Assembly (NCBI GenBank): GCA_018292915.2
Contig: JACVVK020000457.1
Span: 114,501 to 178,500 of the forward strand
Origin: Batillaria attramentaria
Lineage: Eukaryota; Mollusca; Gastropoda; Batillariidae
Direction: 5' to 3'
DNA: 64,000 nt
Position 1 is the stretch's first letter, and every line of letters starts with the position of its first letter. The notes under the pieces are model-generated. The model saw only the letters and a program-made list of their open reading frames with translations, had not been told where the DNA came from and did no database searches. A program made the position numbers and the translations under genes. Of the stretch, positions 46,945-58,418 are shown in pieces.

Positions 46945-48080
46945 ATTTTTTACTACGAAAAAATTAATGAATGAAACTTGTTGAAGAGATCAATCGTTTG
47001 AATATTTTTTGACAAGAATACAACATTTTGTTCTGTGTACAGACCAAGAGAAAAACAATAAGAGAAAAAAAAATCATACGCCTTGTATTGTTGTCAAAGT
47101 AAAATCCAGCTGAAGACATCGGTAATGTTGAGTTTTGAGACACTCAGTGCACATTCTGTTCCTTTAAATTAAAATCGCTTCATCTTCATCTTGCACCTGT
47201 GCTACTTCGTCTTCTTCCCATAGCTTCAAAAAAAAAAAAAAATTGAAAGACTACAGACATGACCTGTCCATGGTCCACTACAACACAGCCATAAATAGAT
47301 GTAATTGTGTGTCCACTACCATCCCCACACAGCTTGAAGAAGTCACCCTCAGTGGTCAGAGTTCACTCCCCTGCTCCACTCTGTCACCGGGAGTGGACTC
47401 CCTTTGACAGGGAAGTGGAGACGGCCATTTTGTACTAGTTGGCATCCTGCAGGCTGGTCGAGGGCTCTTCAACTGCCCGAGGGTAAACACCGATGGCAAA
47501 ACGACTAAAGACTCTTCAACAACTATTTGTGCTGATCTCTTTTTGACGGCTGAATGTGTGGAGGAAAATTCAATGCATCTTCAATGGATGAACACACACC
47601 GCACACCTGCGCGAACGGACATGTAGCCGCCCACAGCACAATGTAATTTGATGGGTAAACCCAGAGAAGAGGGAAGCTGCTGTTCAAATGACATTTTACA
47701 TGTTGATTTTAGGCCCTGGATGCACATTCTGAAAAAAAGGGGGAATGTCGCAAATGTAGCTGACTGCCTTGCATTGGTGGTAAACTGGTCAAGCTTAACT
47801 CATCATGTAAATGAGTTTGAGCTAAGTGAGAATTGCATTAATGGGTTTAATGTTTTCCTGTACAATTTTTTTAAGATTGCCTTTTAATTTATACTAACTT
47901 TTGAAAATGAAGGTCTTGCAATTGAAGGTCTTGCACAATTAATTCCCTTGATGAAGGACCCGCTCGGCTGAAGGTCCGAAAATGTGGATAGCCTCCTTTG
48001 TGTAGATTGTTCACTAATGATAAGTTGATTCACTGGTTTAGAAGAGTTTCTTTGTTATCTCTGTCTGTCTGTCTCTCTCT
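45766..48080. other. Non-coding stretch
   Basis: Nothing recognised except a T run (46892-46909) joined to about 33 G (46911-46943). Short frames only. Confidence 0.45.
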
Positions 48081-48086
48081 CTCTCC

Positions 48087-48136
48087 GCATGTGGTTGAAA
48101 AGGACGTTAAAATCTTAAACACCCATCCACCCACTC
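48087..48136 (+). repeat. SINE-A 3'-end fragment
   Basis: GCATGTGGTTGAAAAGGACG and a CACCCATCCACCC tail; head and most of the body are missing. Confidence 0.7.
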
Positions 48137-48148
48137 TCTCTCTCTCTG

Positions 48149-48150
<2 letters not shown>

Positions 48151-48191
<41 letters not shown>

Positions 48192-48219
48192 CATGTACGT
48201 TTGTATATATATATAGGAT

Positions 48220-48297
<78 letters not shown>

Positions 48298-48302
48298 ATC
48301 CT
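48151..48302. repeat. (AT)n tracts with an 88-bp palindrome
   Basis: AGGATTGCAT at 48215-48224 is answered by ATGCAATCCT at 48293-48302, with only (AT)n between, so 48215-48302 is a palindrome able to form a cruciform. Confidence 0.93.
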
Positions 48303-48667
48303 TTACCATATATTATCTACTATATTTTTTTTTAACTTATCTATCTCTCTATCTATCAGATGATCTGGTGTAATAGTATGCGTTAATTATCTTGTTAAAT
48401 TCCTAAAACAAAATAACGAGACAGAGTTTGCATCTATGGTTATCGACATATCGAGAGACATTGTGTGTGTGTGTGTGCCAGACATTTTTTTTCTTGTGTT
48501 TGTGTTCATGAGTCATGAAAACAGAGCCAGCAAGTACATAAAAATTTATATCTCGGCGAACTTGTCTACAATTAGACCTCATAACTTTAGTGCTTCTCTG
48601 AGACTTAGCTTTGACAAAACTCGTGGATGGCAAAAGCAATCTGAACGAGTTTATTAAAACTCGTGGA

Positions 48668-48668
<1 letters not shown>

Positions 48669-48732
<64 letters not shown>
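48669..48732 (+). repeat. (TG)n microsatellite
   Basis: About 31 TG units. Confidence 0.95.
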
Positions 48733-48733
<1 letters not shown>

Positions 48734-48997
48734 GCCAGTGCCCCCTTCCACCCTCCTCTTACCCTTACCTGTTTACCTCCTCCCGTGTATGAAATTCGCA
48801 ATAAAACCTCTCAATGGCTCCGCAAACATTTCGCAGCCAGCAAGATGCCCAAGAAAAGCAGGGTTTGTTTTTCTAGATGTCGCCGCCCTGTGGCAGCCAT
48901 TGTGGTCGCCCGAAGAAAGGGGAACCAATAAACTAGGAATATACAGTCCCAGAACCTGTTTACATTGCATCCTGTAACAGTTCTCCCAGTCTGTGAA

Positions 48998-49716
48998 GCT
49001 TTCTTTTCCCCCTTCCCGTAGCGACACATGGTCCAGAGAACACGCAGAGGAATTTACACTCATTTAACTTTTTCCACGCTGTGTATATACAAACGTACAT
49101 GTATCTCTAAAGTGGGCAAGCTTTCTTTCCTCCTTCCCGTAGCGAAACATGGTCCAGAGAACACGCAGAGGAATTTACACTCATTTAACTTTTTCCACAC
49201 TGTGTATATACAAACGTACATGTATCTCTAAAGTGGGCAAGCTTTCTTCCTCCTTCTCGTAGCGAAACATGGTCCAGAGAACACGCAGAGGAATTTACAC
49301 TCATTTAACTTTTTCCACACTGTGTATATACAAACGTACATGTATCTCTAAAGTGGGCAAGCTTTCTTTCCTCCTTCTCGTAGCGAAACATGGTCCAGAG
49401 AACACGCAGAGGAATTTACACTCATTTAACTTTTTCCACGCTGTGTATATACAAACGTACATGTATCTCTAAAGTGGGCAAGCTTTCTTCCTCCTTCTCG
49501 CAGCGACACATGGTCCAGAGAACACGCAGAGGAATTTACACTCATTTAACTTTTTCCACACTGTGTATATACAAACGTACATGTATCTCTAAAGTGGGCA
49601 AGCTTTCTTCCTCCTTCCCGTAGCGAAACATGGTCCAGAGAACACGCAGAAAAATTTACACTCATTTAACTTTTTCCACGCTGTGTATATATACAAACGT
49701 ATCTCTAAAGTGGGCA
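48998..49716 (+). repeat. 120-bp satellite array, six units
   Basis: ATGGTCCAGAGAACACGCAG recurs at 49028, 49149, 49269, 49390, 49510 and 49630, a spacing of 120-121 bp. Units differ by few bases. Each contains TGTGTATATACAAACGTACA. A partial unit precedes, and the last is shortened. Confidence 0.96.
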
Positions 49717-49846
49717 GTGGTCGGATTGCTTATAAAGTTGCTTATGTTTGGTAATGAAAGGCTGTGTATGAGTCATCGAAAGGTGTTTCTGATCCAGTGA
49801 GACTTTTGAAACGACGTCGTCTTTTGGTGAAGTATTTTTGCTGTAG

Positions 49847-49900
49847 GTGCCCCTGGACTCATTCGACACGGCCAAAAATCTCTTCGCCTACGACTGCGAG
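49847..49900 (+). CDS. Candidate orphan coding exon, 18 codons, gene unknown
   Basis: The exon is bounded by TTTTTGCTGTAG and GTAGTT, is exactly 54 bp and is open in phase 0, reading VPLDSFDTAKNLFAYDCE. Fifteen of 18 codons end in G or C, like the IARS1 exons and unlike the AT-rich flanks. I do not recognise the protein. If real, it is an internal exon of a gene with large introns, plus strand, whose other exons I could not find here. Chance cannot be excluded for so short a segment. Confidence 0.4.
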
Positions 49901-50470
49901 GTAGTTTACGTTTCTCAGGCTTGATATGAGTGGCCTGGATAAGTTTGGGTTGTTAACTATAAACTTGTACTTGCCCCAAGGCACTACTGATGTAGCTAAT
50001 GTTGTACCTGCTTGTTTATCCTTTTTTTCTGGTGGCTGTATTTTGTTATTATTGGTTTTTGTCTATTTAGTAAAATGTCATGAAAAACCCCAAACCCAAA
50101 ACAAAACATCAACAACGGCAACGAACAAACAAACAAACAAACAAACAACAACCTTGTACAGATGTTGTCAGTTTCGATGTAACAGACACAACAATTTGGA
50201 TATAACAAACACAATAGTTTGGATATAACAAACACAAGAGATTCTGCCAATACTGAAGGTCACGAAAACTACTTAGACACGTTTGTATCGTCTGATTTTT
50301 TTAAAATAGTTTTCTCGCTGACGTTATCAGCTATCTATTTTGGTGTTTTGGAGGTACATGTTGGCTGTGCCATCATTTTCACCGTTTTGCTTGGAAACCG
50401 ACACTAAACATTGACAATCTGGCAGCAGAAACACCTAGGACATAACTTTTTCGACACAAAGAAATATACA
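49901..50470. other. Non-coding stretch
   Basis: (AAAC)n-like tract near 50128-50150 and three short AACACAA direct repeats at 50186-50235. Nothing else recognised. Confidence 0.4.
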
Positions 50471-50472
50471 TG

Positions 50473-50545
<73 letters not shown>
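50473..50545 (+). repeat. (TG)n microsatellite
   Basis: About 36 TG units. Confidence 0.95.
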
Positions 50546-50548
<3 letters not shown>

Positions 50549-50637
50549 AGTTAAAGCACATGCAGTCTACAGAAAAAACTGAACGAAACATAAAAAAATT
50601 ACAACAGTGGTGTAAAACTTTCCCCTTCAATCTGTGT

Positions 50638-50680
50638 GGGTGGGTGGGGGGGGGGGAGAGAGAGAGAGAGAGAGAGAGTA
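50638..50680 (+). repeat. G run and (GA)n
   Basis: GTGGGTGGGGGGGGGG then about 12 GA. Confidence 0.9.
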
Positions 50681-50828
50681 CTTTCTTTCAAACTCTGTCC
50701 GGTGCGCGAGCACATCCACACGCACACACGCACGTCACGTCTTTCACGAGAAGTACCTGAGCCGACGACAATCACCACCACCTCAAGAGCCACATCTAAA
50801 CGTTTCAGGTAGGCAGAGCGCTTTCATG

Positions 50829-50840
50829 GCCGCCATCTTG
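50829..50840 (-). promoter_or_regulatory. YY1-type motif
   Basis: GCCGCCATCTTG, the reverse complement of CAAGATGGCGGC, preceded on plus by CAT so that minus reads ATGGCGGCCATG. It is near CpG-rich DNA; no downstream exon was found on either strand. Confidence 0.3.
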
Positions 50841-51311
50841 AGGCTCTTTTTGCCTCCGAGGCACACGCGGCAGCGCCATCTGAAGTAGGTACGACAACTC
50901 TGGCGGCCTGCTGAAGAAACGGGCAGACGACAAAAGGACAAGAGGCGGGAGGAAGTGACTGAGGAAAAGTAACAATTTCCAGCATGGAAAAGTAATTAAG
51001 GCAAGCGATGGTCACAGGGGGTGTGTTAGAAGTCTAGGGCGCTTCACGGCTTGTATGTACCTTGGATGCAGCCTGGTTTGATGCAGAACGAGGCGCCGGG
51101 AGGCAGACACTGAGAATATTTTGTTGTGTCGCTTGGATGAAATGTTTTCCCTGTTTCTCCTCACGAGATGTCAGGGTAATATTCAGATGGAATAATTTGT
51201 TTTTCTTCCAAACTAATTTACTTCTTCGTGCCACATTAACCGATTCGATGGATTTATTTGCTACGGTAATAATCAAGATTTCGCCGCAGGAAATAGTACC
51301 CCTTCCTCCCA

Positions 51312-51383
51312 GTGTTGGGTTTAGCTCGCGGCACTTTGAGCCAAACAGCTGGGATAAAGCGCCTTTATTATTATTATTCGTAT
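51312..51383 (+). repeat. SINE-B 3'-end fragment
   Basis: GTTGGGTTTAGCTCGCGGCA, CTTTGAGCC, AAAGCGCC and an (ATT)n tail. Confidence 0.75.
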
Positions 51384-51728
51384 AAGTTATAGCTACAGAC
51401 CACCGTTGTCTAAGTTCGGAGATTTTGATTGTGTGTCGGGTGGATGGCAACTTGGATTGCAATCTAAGGTGTGCCAACTATAAGATCCTACCGTGACACA
51501 GCAACCGTTAGAAATCCCAAACACTGAAAGCCGCCCAACGTTTTCTGTGTCGCCCGACAGGTCCGCAGAGACTGAAATTATAGGTGTGGGAAATCTGAAA
51601 CAACGAAAGGGGACTGTACTGTTTACTTCCGGCGGCTGGTACAAATTTTCACCGCTATATCGTAAATCAACGCTCGAAGAACTCATCTACCCGCGCGAAA
51701 ACAACTTTTCAAGGTTCTTCTTCGTTTC

Positions 51729-51780
51729 AGGTATGTGGTGGAAAAGGACGTTAAACCCCCAAACACCCACTTACCCATCC
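51729..51780 (+). repeat. SINE-A 3'-end fragment
   Basis: ATGTGGTGGAAAAGGACGTT and AAACACCCACTTACCC only. Confidence 0.7.
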
Positions 51781-51899
51781 TTCGTTTTAGTGTTGCTCTG
51801 TTGCTCGCTGCTGCACGGTCTTGCATACGCCACGGACAGAAGATTTCCAGCCGTGTTTTCCCAACAGCGTGCTACAAACTCAAGTCTACAGAGTTTGTA

Positions 51900-52303
51900 G
51901 TAAATAATACTAATACTAATGAGTATTGTACAGGCACTTTACCCAATTTCATGAATCGGCTCAAAGGGCCGCGAACTGAACCCAACACGCACGCTCACGT
52001 GAATCACACCCATTCTCTCACACACTGGACATAAACACATTACAATCACGTGGTGCGAAGGGTCAGCTCAGCTATTTAAATTTCGGAATTTAGAATTGCA
52101 TTTATTTTTCAAATTTGGTGGGCTGAACATTTCAAAAGCAGAGGGGGAGGAAGCCGGAGTACCCGGAGAGAACCCCCGACGATCGACCCGCATGAACGGT
52201 TCCACATACAAGAGGGAAAAATTCTTTGCCCCGAGTGGGGCTCGAACCCTTGACGTCTTGCATTGGTGACAAGTCTCTTAACCACTAGACCACCGACCGC
52301 ACC
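51900..52303 (-). repeat. SINE-B, full-length copy, minus strand
   Basis: The (ATT)-like tail is degraded (AATACTAATACTAATG); body and head are complete, ending with the head complement CCACTAGACCACCGACCG. Confidence 0.9.
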
Positions 52304-52489
52304 TAGTAGACAAACTAGTCTGGGCCGAGACCGTGCTGACCATCGCATCGTTACTGGTGTATCCAAGATGATGGCGGAAGCTGACTCAAGATCTCGTATA
52401 GTTTTAGCTCACGTGGTATATCGCCGGTGACATGGTTCGTCATAGATTTGCCACATCACCAATACTATACTACAGTGATCATTTCAAGA

Positions 52490-52672
52490 GAGTGGGTGAG
52501 TAGGTGGGTGTTTGGAAATTTAACATCCGTTTCCAACACGTAAGAGTGATATCTAAGAGGGGGCAACAAGAAAAAGGCCAGCACAAATATTTTGCCCCCA
52601 GCCGGGATTCGAACTCGCGATCCGAACATTGAAAGTTTAACGCTCTACCATTCGGCTGCGCCGGCTCCCCGA
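52490..52672 (-). repeat. SINE-A copy with 12-bp TSD
   Basis: ATCATTTCAAGA is at 52478-52489 and 52673-52684. A full minus-strand copy lies between. Confidence 0.93.
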
Positions 52673-52684
52673 ATCATTTCAAGA

Positions 52685-54279
52685 AACTTCAGCTGTAAAT
52701 CTAGAGGTTATCTACAGCAATTCTAATGCGCTGTTCTGTTCATACACGGTATTGGAAACAGACTTCATATCTTAGTGCGTTTATGAACTCCCGCTCGGTC
52801 TCTGCTTGTTTTTTTGCAGGTGAAGTAGCAGCCAAGTACCCGATTCGTCCCGGCAGAGGCCAAAAAGTGAAGGTGGAGTTGGTTTTAAATGTGCGCCCGA
52901 ACGGCAGCATTCAAAGTGCCAGCGTCTTAGAGCACCAGGCAGAGATGCAGCCCCTTTTGTTCAAAGCCTCTTCGCTCCCTTGGATGCAAACCTCAGCCCC
53001 GATGCCTTTCGCGTGTAGCTGCTGTCAGTAATGGTTCTTGAAGACGGAGGCAGCGGGTTGGGAGCGTGGAGGAAAATGCTCTAGACCATCTCAAGATCAT
53101 CTCAGCTTAGAAGTTAAGGGCCGTACTTCATAAAAGGCGATGAGGTATTTGCCTCAAACAGGTCGATATAATTTTTCTCTCTTTTTTTGTTTTTCACTTC
53201 TCGCAGTTTGTTTGCAGAGCAAGCTGAAAGGCTGGAAAGCGCGTGCGCGCGGCTAGCTGACGTCGAGGCGACCTCTGGCGGGTGTCTGCCTGGTGCAGTC
53301 TTACCGAACGCAACTGCGCAGTTCATCTTAAACAAGTGCCACTTAAACGTGGCAGCGAGCTGAAAAACCAGGAACTAGCGCCTAAAAACGATTCGCCGGA
53401 AAGAGAACGAGGGACGAGCACAAAATGGGAGACGGTTGAAGAGAGAGAGGGGCGGGAGTAGGGGTGGGGGTGGGGGGGTGGGTGGGAGTTAAAAAGCGCA
53501 GAGTCGCCAAAAAGGACACAGGATGAAAAGATGAAAAGCGGACCCGGGTCTGTATCCAGGGGGAGTGAACTCCTGAAGCGACTTGGCGTCCGTCTTCAGC
53601 GTAGCCTCCCTTTCCTCCTCCTCAGGCTTGTCCTCCTGGCTGCCCTGTCATGTCTAAAAGCCCACCGGAAGTGCTTTCATCGCATGCGCAGTCCTCTTCA
53701 TCCTTTGGTCCGGGACAGCACTGAGCAGGCAGTTCATCACCGGGGAAGGTGGCTTCTGGCTTAGTAGCTAAGACGCGGGACTGGCTGGATCGGATTGTCG
53801 AGATGCTGAAAATCACTGACTCTTTCCTCGGGTACATCGTAGTTGTCCGCGCTAAACCTCTTATCAGGTCGTGCTTCAGTCCGAAAAAACAAACAAACAA
53901 ACAAACACCTCAAACCTGACGCAGATTGCGTGCTGTTCCTAACCCCTGCTGTGCGCCAAAGAGTACGTGATTTTTTTTTAGGGCTGAACCGTAGACTGTA
54001 CGTGTCATCATGCTTAAAAAGTTCGAAACACTGTTTTTGGACAACAGGCAAGACAAATTCATTCCCCCATTTTTTTTTTCGATGGAGGGACAGCACTTCT
54101 GTTCCCAATCTGTCTCCACAACCCAGCTTTTATAACTGAGACAGTTTTGTGAAAAGACCGCTCAAAACAAGTTGTCAAGTCTTAGCTGAATTGCACATTC
54201 AGACACGATTGAGATGGTGGTGATCACGACGGTGGCGTTTATTTAGAGTTGATAGACACGGGGTCTGTTTTACCGTACA

Positions 54280-54312
<33 letters not shown>

Positions 54313-54890
54313 TCTGAAAGGCTTCGAGGCCTGAGGAGGGGGGGGGGGGGGAGGGATACTACAAGTATACATAAGTCTATAGCAATTTGACTTTTCTGAT
54401 CGGAAGCACCGCCCCAAGTATGATGAGCGAGAGAGAATCTAACGTCCTTCCCGCACGTACAGCACGTGAACTAGCGAGGCTGTGGGGCTCTCTACGTGAC
54501 TCAGGACGAGCCCCTCTCGTTCCCCCCTCGTTCCTCTCCACGTACATTAGCGCTAATTGGCGCCGAGCATCCTCCAGATCTCCCCGGGCCGCGGGCTGAG
54601 GTACTTGTGTTGTCCATTTTACAGAGGGAAAAGTCAGGAAAGAGCAAGGAACTCGCCCTCGGGACCTCTCGCCGGTGCTCTCCCTTGCTGGTATAGGCTC
54701 ACGCGCTGCCAGACTTTGGGCGACGGTGCTGTGCCTGGCGGGCGTGGTGCGTCAACACTGGCTGCGAATGGTTGGAGACCGCCACCAGGCTTTTCGTGGG
54801 TAGCATGCAGCGTTGGGAAGGAGGAGGAGAAGGTGGAGGTAGAGGTGGAGGTCGGGGGGTGGTATTGGTGGGTGGTGGTAGTTGAGGAAA
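52685..54890. other. Non-coding stretch
   Basis: G-rich tract at 53448-53490, (GA)n at 54286-54312 and G run at 54339-54352. A possible terminal-exon-like frame at 52820-53031 is discussed under rejected items. Confidence 0.4.
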
Positions 54891-55292
54891 ATAATAATAA
54901 TAATAATGAGTATTGTATAGGCGCTTTACCGAATTTCATGAATCCGGCTCAAAGGGCCGCGAACTGAACCCAGCACGCACGCTCACGTGAATCACACACA
55001 TTCTCTCACACACTGGACATAAACACATTACAATCACGTGGTGCGAAGTGTCAGCTCAGCTATTTAAGTTTCGGAATTTAGGATTGCATTTATTTTTCCA
55101 ATTTTGTGGACTGAACATTTCCAAAGCAGAGGGGGAGGAAGCCGGAGTACCCGGAGAGAACCCCCGACGATCGGCCCGAATGATCGGTGCCACATACGAG
55201 AAGGAAAAATTCGTTGCCCCGAGTGGGACTCGAACCCCTGACCTGTCGCATTGGTGACAAGTCTCTTAACCACTAGACCACCGACCGCCCCA
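54891..55292 (-). repeat. SINE-B, full-length copy, minus strand
   Basis: (AAT)n at 54891-54907 is the tail complement; the head complement CCACTAGACCACCGACCG ends it. Confidence 0.92.
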
Positions 55293-55340
55293 GATGGGTG
55301 TGGAGGTATCTGACAAGAACATGAGGCATTAGAAAGGACG

Positions 55341-55798
55341 ATGGTGGTAGGGCTATCAGGGGGCGATGAGGTATTGGACGAGAAGATGGTGGTGGGGCTA
55401 TCAGGAGACGATGAGGTATTGGACGAGAAGATGGTGGTGGGGCTATCAGGAGACGATGAGGTATTGGACGAGAAGATGGTGGTGGGGCTATCAGGGGGCG
55501 ATGAGGTATTGGACGAGAAGATGGTGGTGGGGCTATCAGGGGGCGATGAGGTACTAGACGAGAAGATGGTGGTGGGGCTATCAGAGGTATTGGACGAGAA
55601 GATGGTGGTGGGGCTATCAGGAGACGATGAGGTATAGGACGAGAAGATGGTGGTGGGGCTATCAGGAGACGATGAGGTACTGGACGAGAAGATGGTGGTG
55701 GGGCTATCAGGAGACGATGAGGTATTGGACGAGAAGATGGTGGTGGGGCTATCAGGAGACGATGAGGTATTGGACGAGAAGATGGTGGTAGAAATCAT
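55341..55798 (+). repeat. 45-bp minisatellite, 11 units, open on both strands
   Basis: Units start at 55341, 55386, 55431, 55476, 55521, 55566, 55602, 55647, 55692, 55737 and 55782. One unit is 36 bp (9-bp deletion). On plus each unit reads MVVGLSGDDEVLDEK; on minus it reads as a Ser/Pro/Thr repeat (TTIFSSNTSSSPDSP). The minus frame of 252 codons runs into the SINE-B, and neither strand has a credible gene start, so I treat it as a tandem repeat. Confidence 0.93.
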
Positions 55799-55828
55799 CA
55801 TTACAGGAGACCATGTGATCATTAGTGT

Positions 55829-55893
55829 TTGATATCACCCTATGTGGTGGAAAAGGACGTTAAACCCCTAAAACACCCACCCACTCAAAGCTG
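55829..55893 (+). repeat. SINE-A 3'-end fragment
   Basis: TTTGATATCACCCTATGTGG through AAAACACCCACCCAC, starting directly after the minisatellite. Confidence 0.75.
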
Positions 55894-56101
55894 AGAGTGA
55901 GATCCAGACATTCTCGTACACATCAATACTTGTACATGAAATAAGCAAAGTGCAAAATAAAGTATATCAACTCAGCTGAGCAACTGTTGTATTTTTCTTA
56001 AAGCTAGAAAAACATATAATGCCAGGTTTTCAACTGTATAATAGTTACTTGAGGCCATTAGCAAAGTGAGTCGAAAGCTGCTTGGATGGTTCCAATATTT
56101 G

Positions 56102-56117
56102 AGAGAGAGAGAGAGAG

Positions 56118-56155
<38 letters not shown>

Positions 56156-56176
56156 AGGGAGAGAGAGAGAGAGACA
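56102..56176 (+). repeat. (GA)n(TG)n(GA)n microsatellite
   Basis: About 10 GA, 16 TG and 12 GA. Confidence 0.95.
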
Positions 56177-56875
56177 GCTCTCCTCACCAAAATGAACCAG
56201 GAAACACGCATCATCTCTGCACCCTCCTCACCCCGGACACTTAACTAACACCATTCTCAGGGACAGACCGCGCCCAGGAAAATGGCCACAAGGATCTACT
56301 TCACCACCTCGGGCAACGAACGGGAAAAAAAGAGAAGCACCTTCACTTCATCCCGCAAGAGCACGAGGTGTCCAGCCTGCTGGGAGGAAATGGCACTAAG
56401 CCCTGTCTCCCCAGACCGGAAGGTGATGTCCTGGTCTCAGAACGCTTCTCTGGAAAGGCTTTGCGGACCTTGTCTTTCCAAGACCGGATGCTGGTGCTCT
56501 AGACCCAGGCAAGGTCCCGTGAAAAGGCTTGCTGAAGCGTCCTCAGGCCTCGGAATCGAATCTCAAATAAAGCTAATCCTGCTGCCCCCTACAGTGGCAG
56601 GGAGTTTGCGGGCGAGAGGAGAGAAATAATGATTGTTCCATTAACTAATTTGCCGGCTCCCGTCCGCTGCAATCTTGTCGTCGTTCAAAAAGAGGAAGCG
56701 ATATTTTGTCCCTTTCGCAACTCATTACCCTGGCCGCGGTGCACCGGAGGAGCTGCACTTAGAACATGTTCACACTGGGGGATATTTCCCACGCCTTGCG
56801 AGACTCGGGTCATTGCTGACTCTGAAATGTGTGGGTTCAGCAAATTGTTGTTTTGCTATTGCTAGTGTTCAGTCC
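56177..56875. other. Unrecognised stretch with an AATAAA
   Basis: Relatively GC-rich; a 115-codon plus-strand frame (56282-56629) and an overlapping one are open, and AATAAA lies at about 56567. No family recognised; it could be a decayed retrocopy or a 3' exon. Confidence 0.25.
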
Positions 56876-56877
56876 AG

Positions 56878-56960
56878 AAAGAAGAAGAACAAGAACAAGA
56901 AGAACACGAACAAGAAGAAGAACAAGAACAAGAAGATGACGAAGAAGAAGAAGAACATCA
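56878..56960 (+). repeat. (GAA)n-rich tract
   Basis: AAGAAGAACAAG-type repeats over about 80 bp. Confidence 0.92.
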
Positions 56961-57204
56961 ATGGGTTGTTATCTTCACCCTGTGCAGGTGCATCATTCAG
57001 CCACGGTCCAGTTATTGTTGAACAATATGTGTGGCATATTCTTGGAGCAGCTTCATTGAACTAGAGCGACTCACAAAGCCTTCAGGCCTTAATTAAGAAA
57101 GTGTTTAAACAGATGCAGTATCTGTTGACTCTTCGGTTTTATTGAAGGTTCAGTTAGACTCCGCTGTGTAAACACGTAAGACTATCACGTGTCAACAGCC
57201 GTGA

Positions 57205-57490
57205 GTTCTTCTTCTTCGATCACTTCTTCAGATGGGGACGCCAGTTGTCCTCACGTACACAGCGGTCCTCCGGATGGCCTCCAGGTCGGCGTAGAGTTTG
57301 ACCCTCATGGGTGGTGGCTCTGGCCATGTGGCTTGTCTGGGACCATTCCGCAGTGGGCAGTCTTGGAGTACGTGTTCTGTGGTCACTGGGGCTGTGTCAC
57401 AAGGGCACATCTCCGACAACCTGGAGTGACGACTGAGTCCGCTTGTGATGTTCGCGTAGTCTGCGGTCCCTTGCGCTCGGCGACCCACTC
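57205..57490 (-). mobile_element. LINE fragment: C-terminal zinc-knuckle region (LINE-3 of this window)
   Basis: On minus the frame 57228-57488 reads ANITSGLSRHSRLSEMCPCD, TTEHVLQDCPL, then DLEAIRRTAVYVRTTGVPI and a stop. The CPC...HVLQDCP pattern and the LxDLxxIRRTA ending are typical of I/Nimbus-type LINEs with an RNase H domain. An AAGAAGAAGAA tail follows on minus at about 57206-57220. Sequence above 57490 has a stop in this frame. It is a dead 3' fragment. Confidence 0.75.
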
Positions 57491-58406
57491 GTCAGCGACG
57501 CTGAAATGGCCACAGTCGTATCAAATCACCATAACTACAAAAGCTGCTGAAGCAACTGTTGTCACCATTCCGCAAAACCTATCCGACAGTTAGTACGGTC
57601 GTGGCTCATACAAGACTTCCAAATGCACGCAACGGGGTACGTCGCATTCCAGTTTTGGTATGGTGAGCCGAGTATACTGCTCACAGAAAAGTCAAGGACC
57701 ACCTCTAATTCTCCAAGATGTTTTGTGAAATGGTCATATTTCGTTAATGCCAAAAGATCAGTGAAAATAGAGGTACAGCCTCAAGATGACGTGGCGGTCC
57801 ATGAATATGTTTGGGGATTGGTTGTGTACAGGTCGTCATGAATAGATCACGACAGCGTTTCCTGGCAACCAGGAGTGTCAAGACGCTGTCCTTGTATGTG
57901 CACGATTCACGACCCGTTTGACAGACATGATGTTGCCAAGCCACTCTGGGCCACCATACCAGCTTGTAGAGACTAACAAATGTGCAGGCCTCAAAGCCAA
58001 ACTATCAGTCTTTCACAAGTGTAACGTCATTTCTGTGACGCGGGTTTTGCGAAGTTAATTTTAATCTAATTTTGGCCATTTTCCTGAATCATTAAACCAG
58101 CAGCACAGTGTACCGGAAGTGGAAGTATACGACTTTTGCATCCACAGCGTCGTCTTACGTTTTGTCAACACAACTGTGGAGTTTGGTTTGTTTATCTTTA
58201 AACATTTACGAAATATGATCATTTCAAAACAGCATGTAGAAATGAAGGGGGTTCTTGAATTTTTTTTTTTTTGAGTGGTGAATTTAGTCTCTTACCCGAG
58301 AAATGAATTCAAGATTCGACCGTCGACAGATTTTCAAGATCTTGCGGTCTTTAGTACAACACTCCATCGGCTGTCCTATCATCCCAAAGAGTAAACGAGA
58401 TGCACG
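57491..58406. other. Non-coding stretch, nothing recognised
   Basis: Short frames only; the part just above 57490 may be a decayed continuation of the LINE fragment. Confidence 0.35.
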
Positions 58407-58418
58407 AAAGACCTGACT

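Noticed and set aside
49017..49716. CRISPR array
   Set aside because: The repeats are contiguous 120-bp units without spacers, and the DNA is eukaryotic.
52820..53031. Possible terminal exon (acceptor TTTTTTTGCAG, about 70 open codons to TAA)
   Set aside because: Codon third positions show no bias, no protein family is recognised and 70 open codons can arise by chance at this base composition.
55064..55822. 252-codon minus-strand protein
   Set aside because: It consists of a 45-bp tandem repeat fused to SINE-B sequence, without a plausible start or splice sites.
56282..56629. 115-codon open frame
   Set aside because: No recognisable domain; a second frame is also open over part of it. Kept only as an unrecognised stretch.
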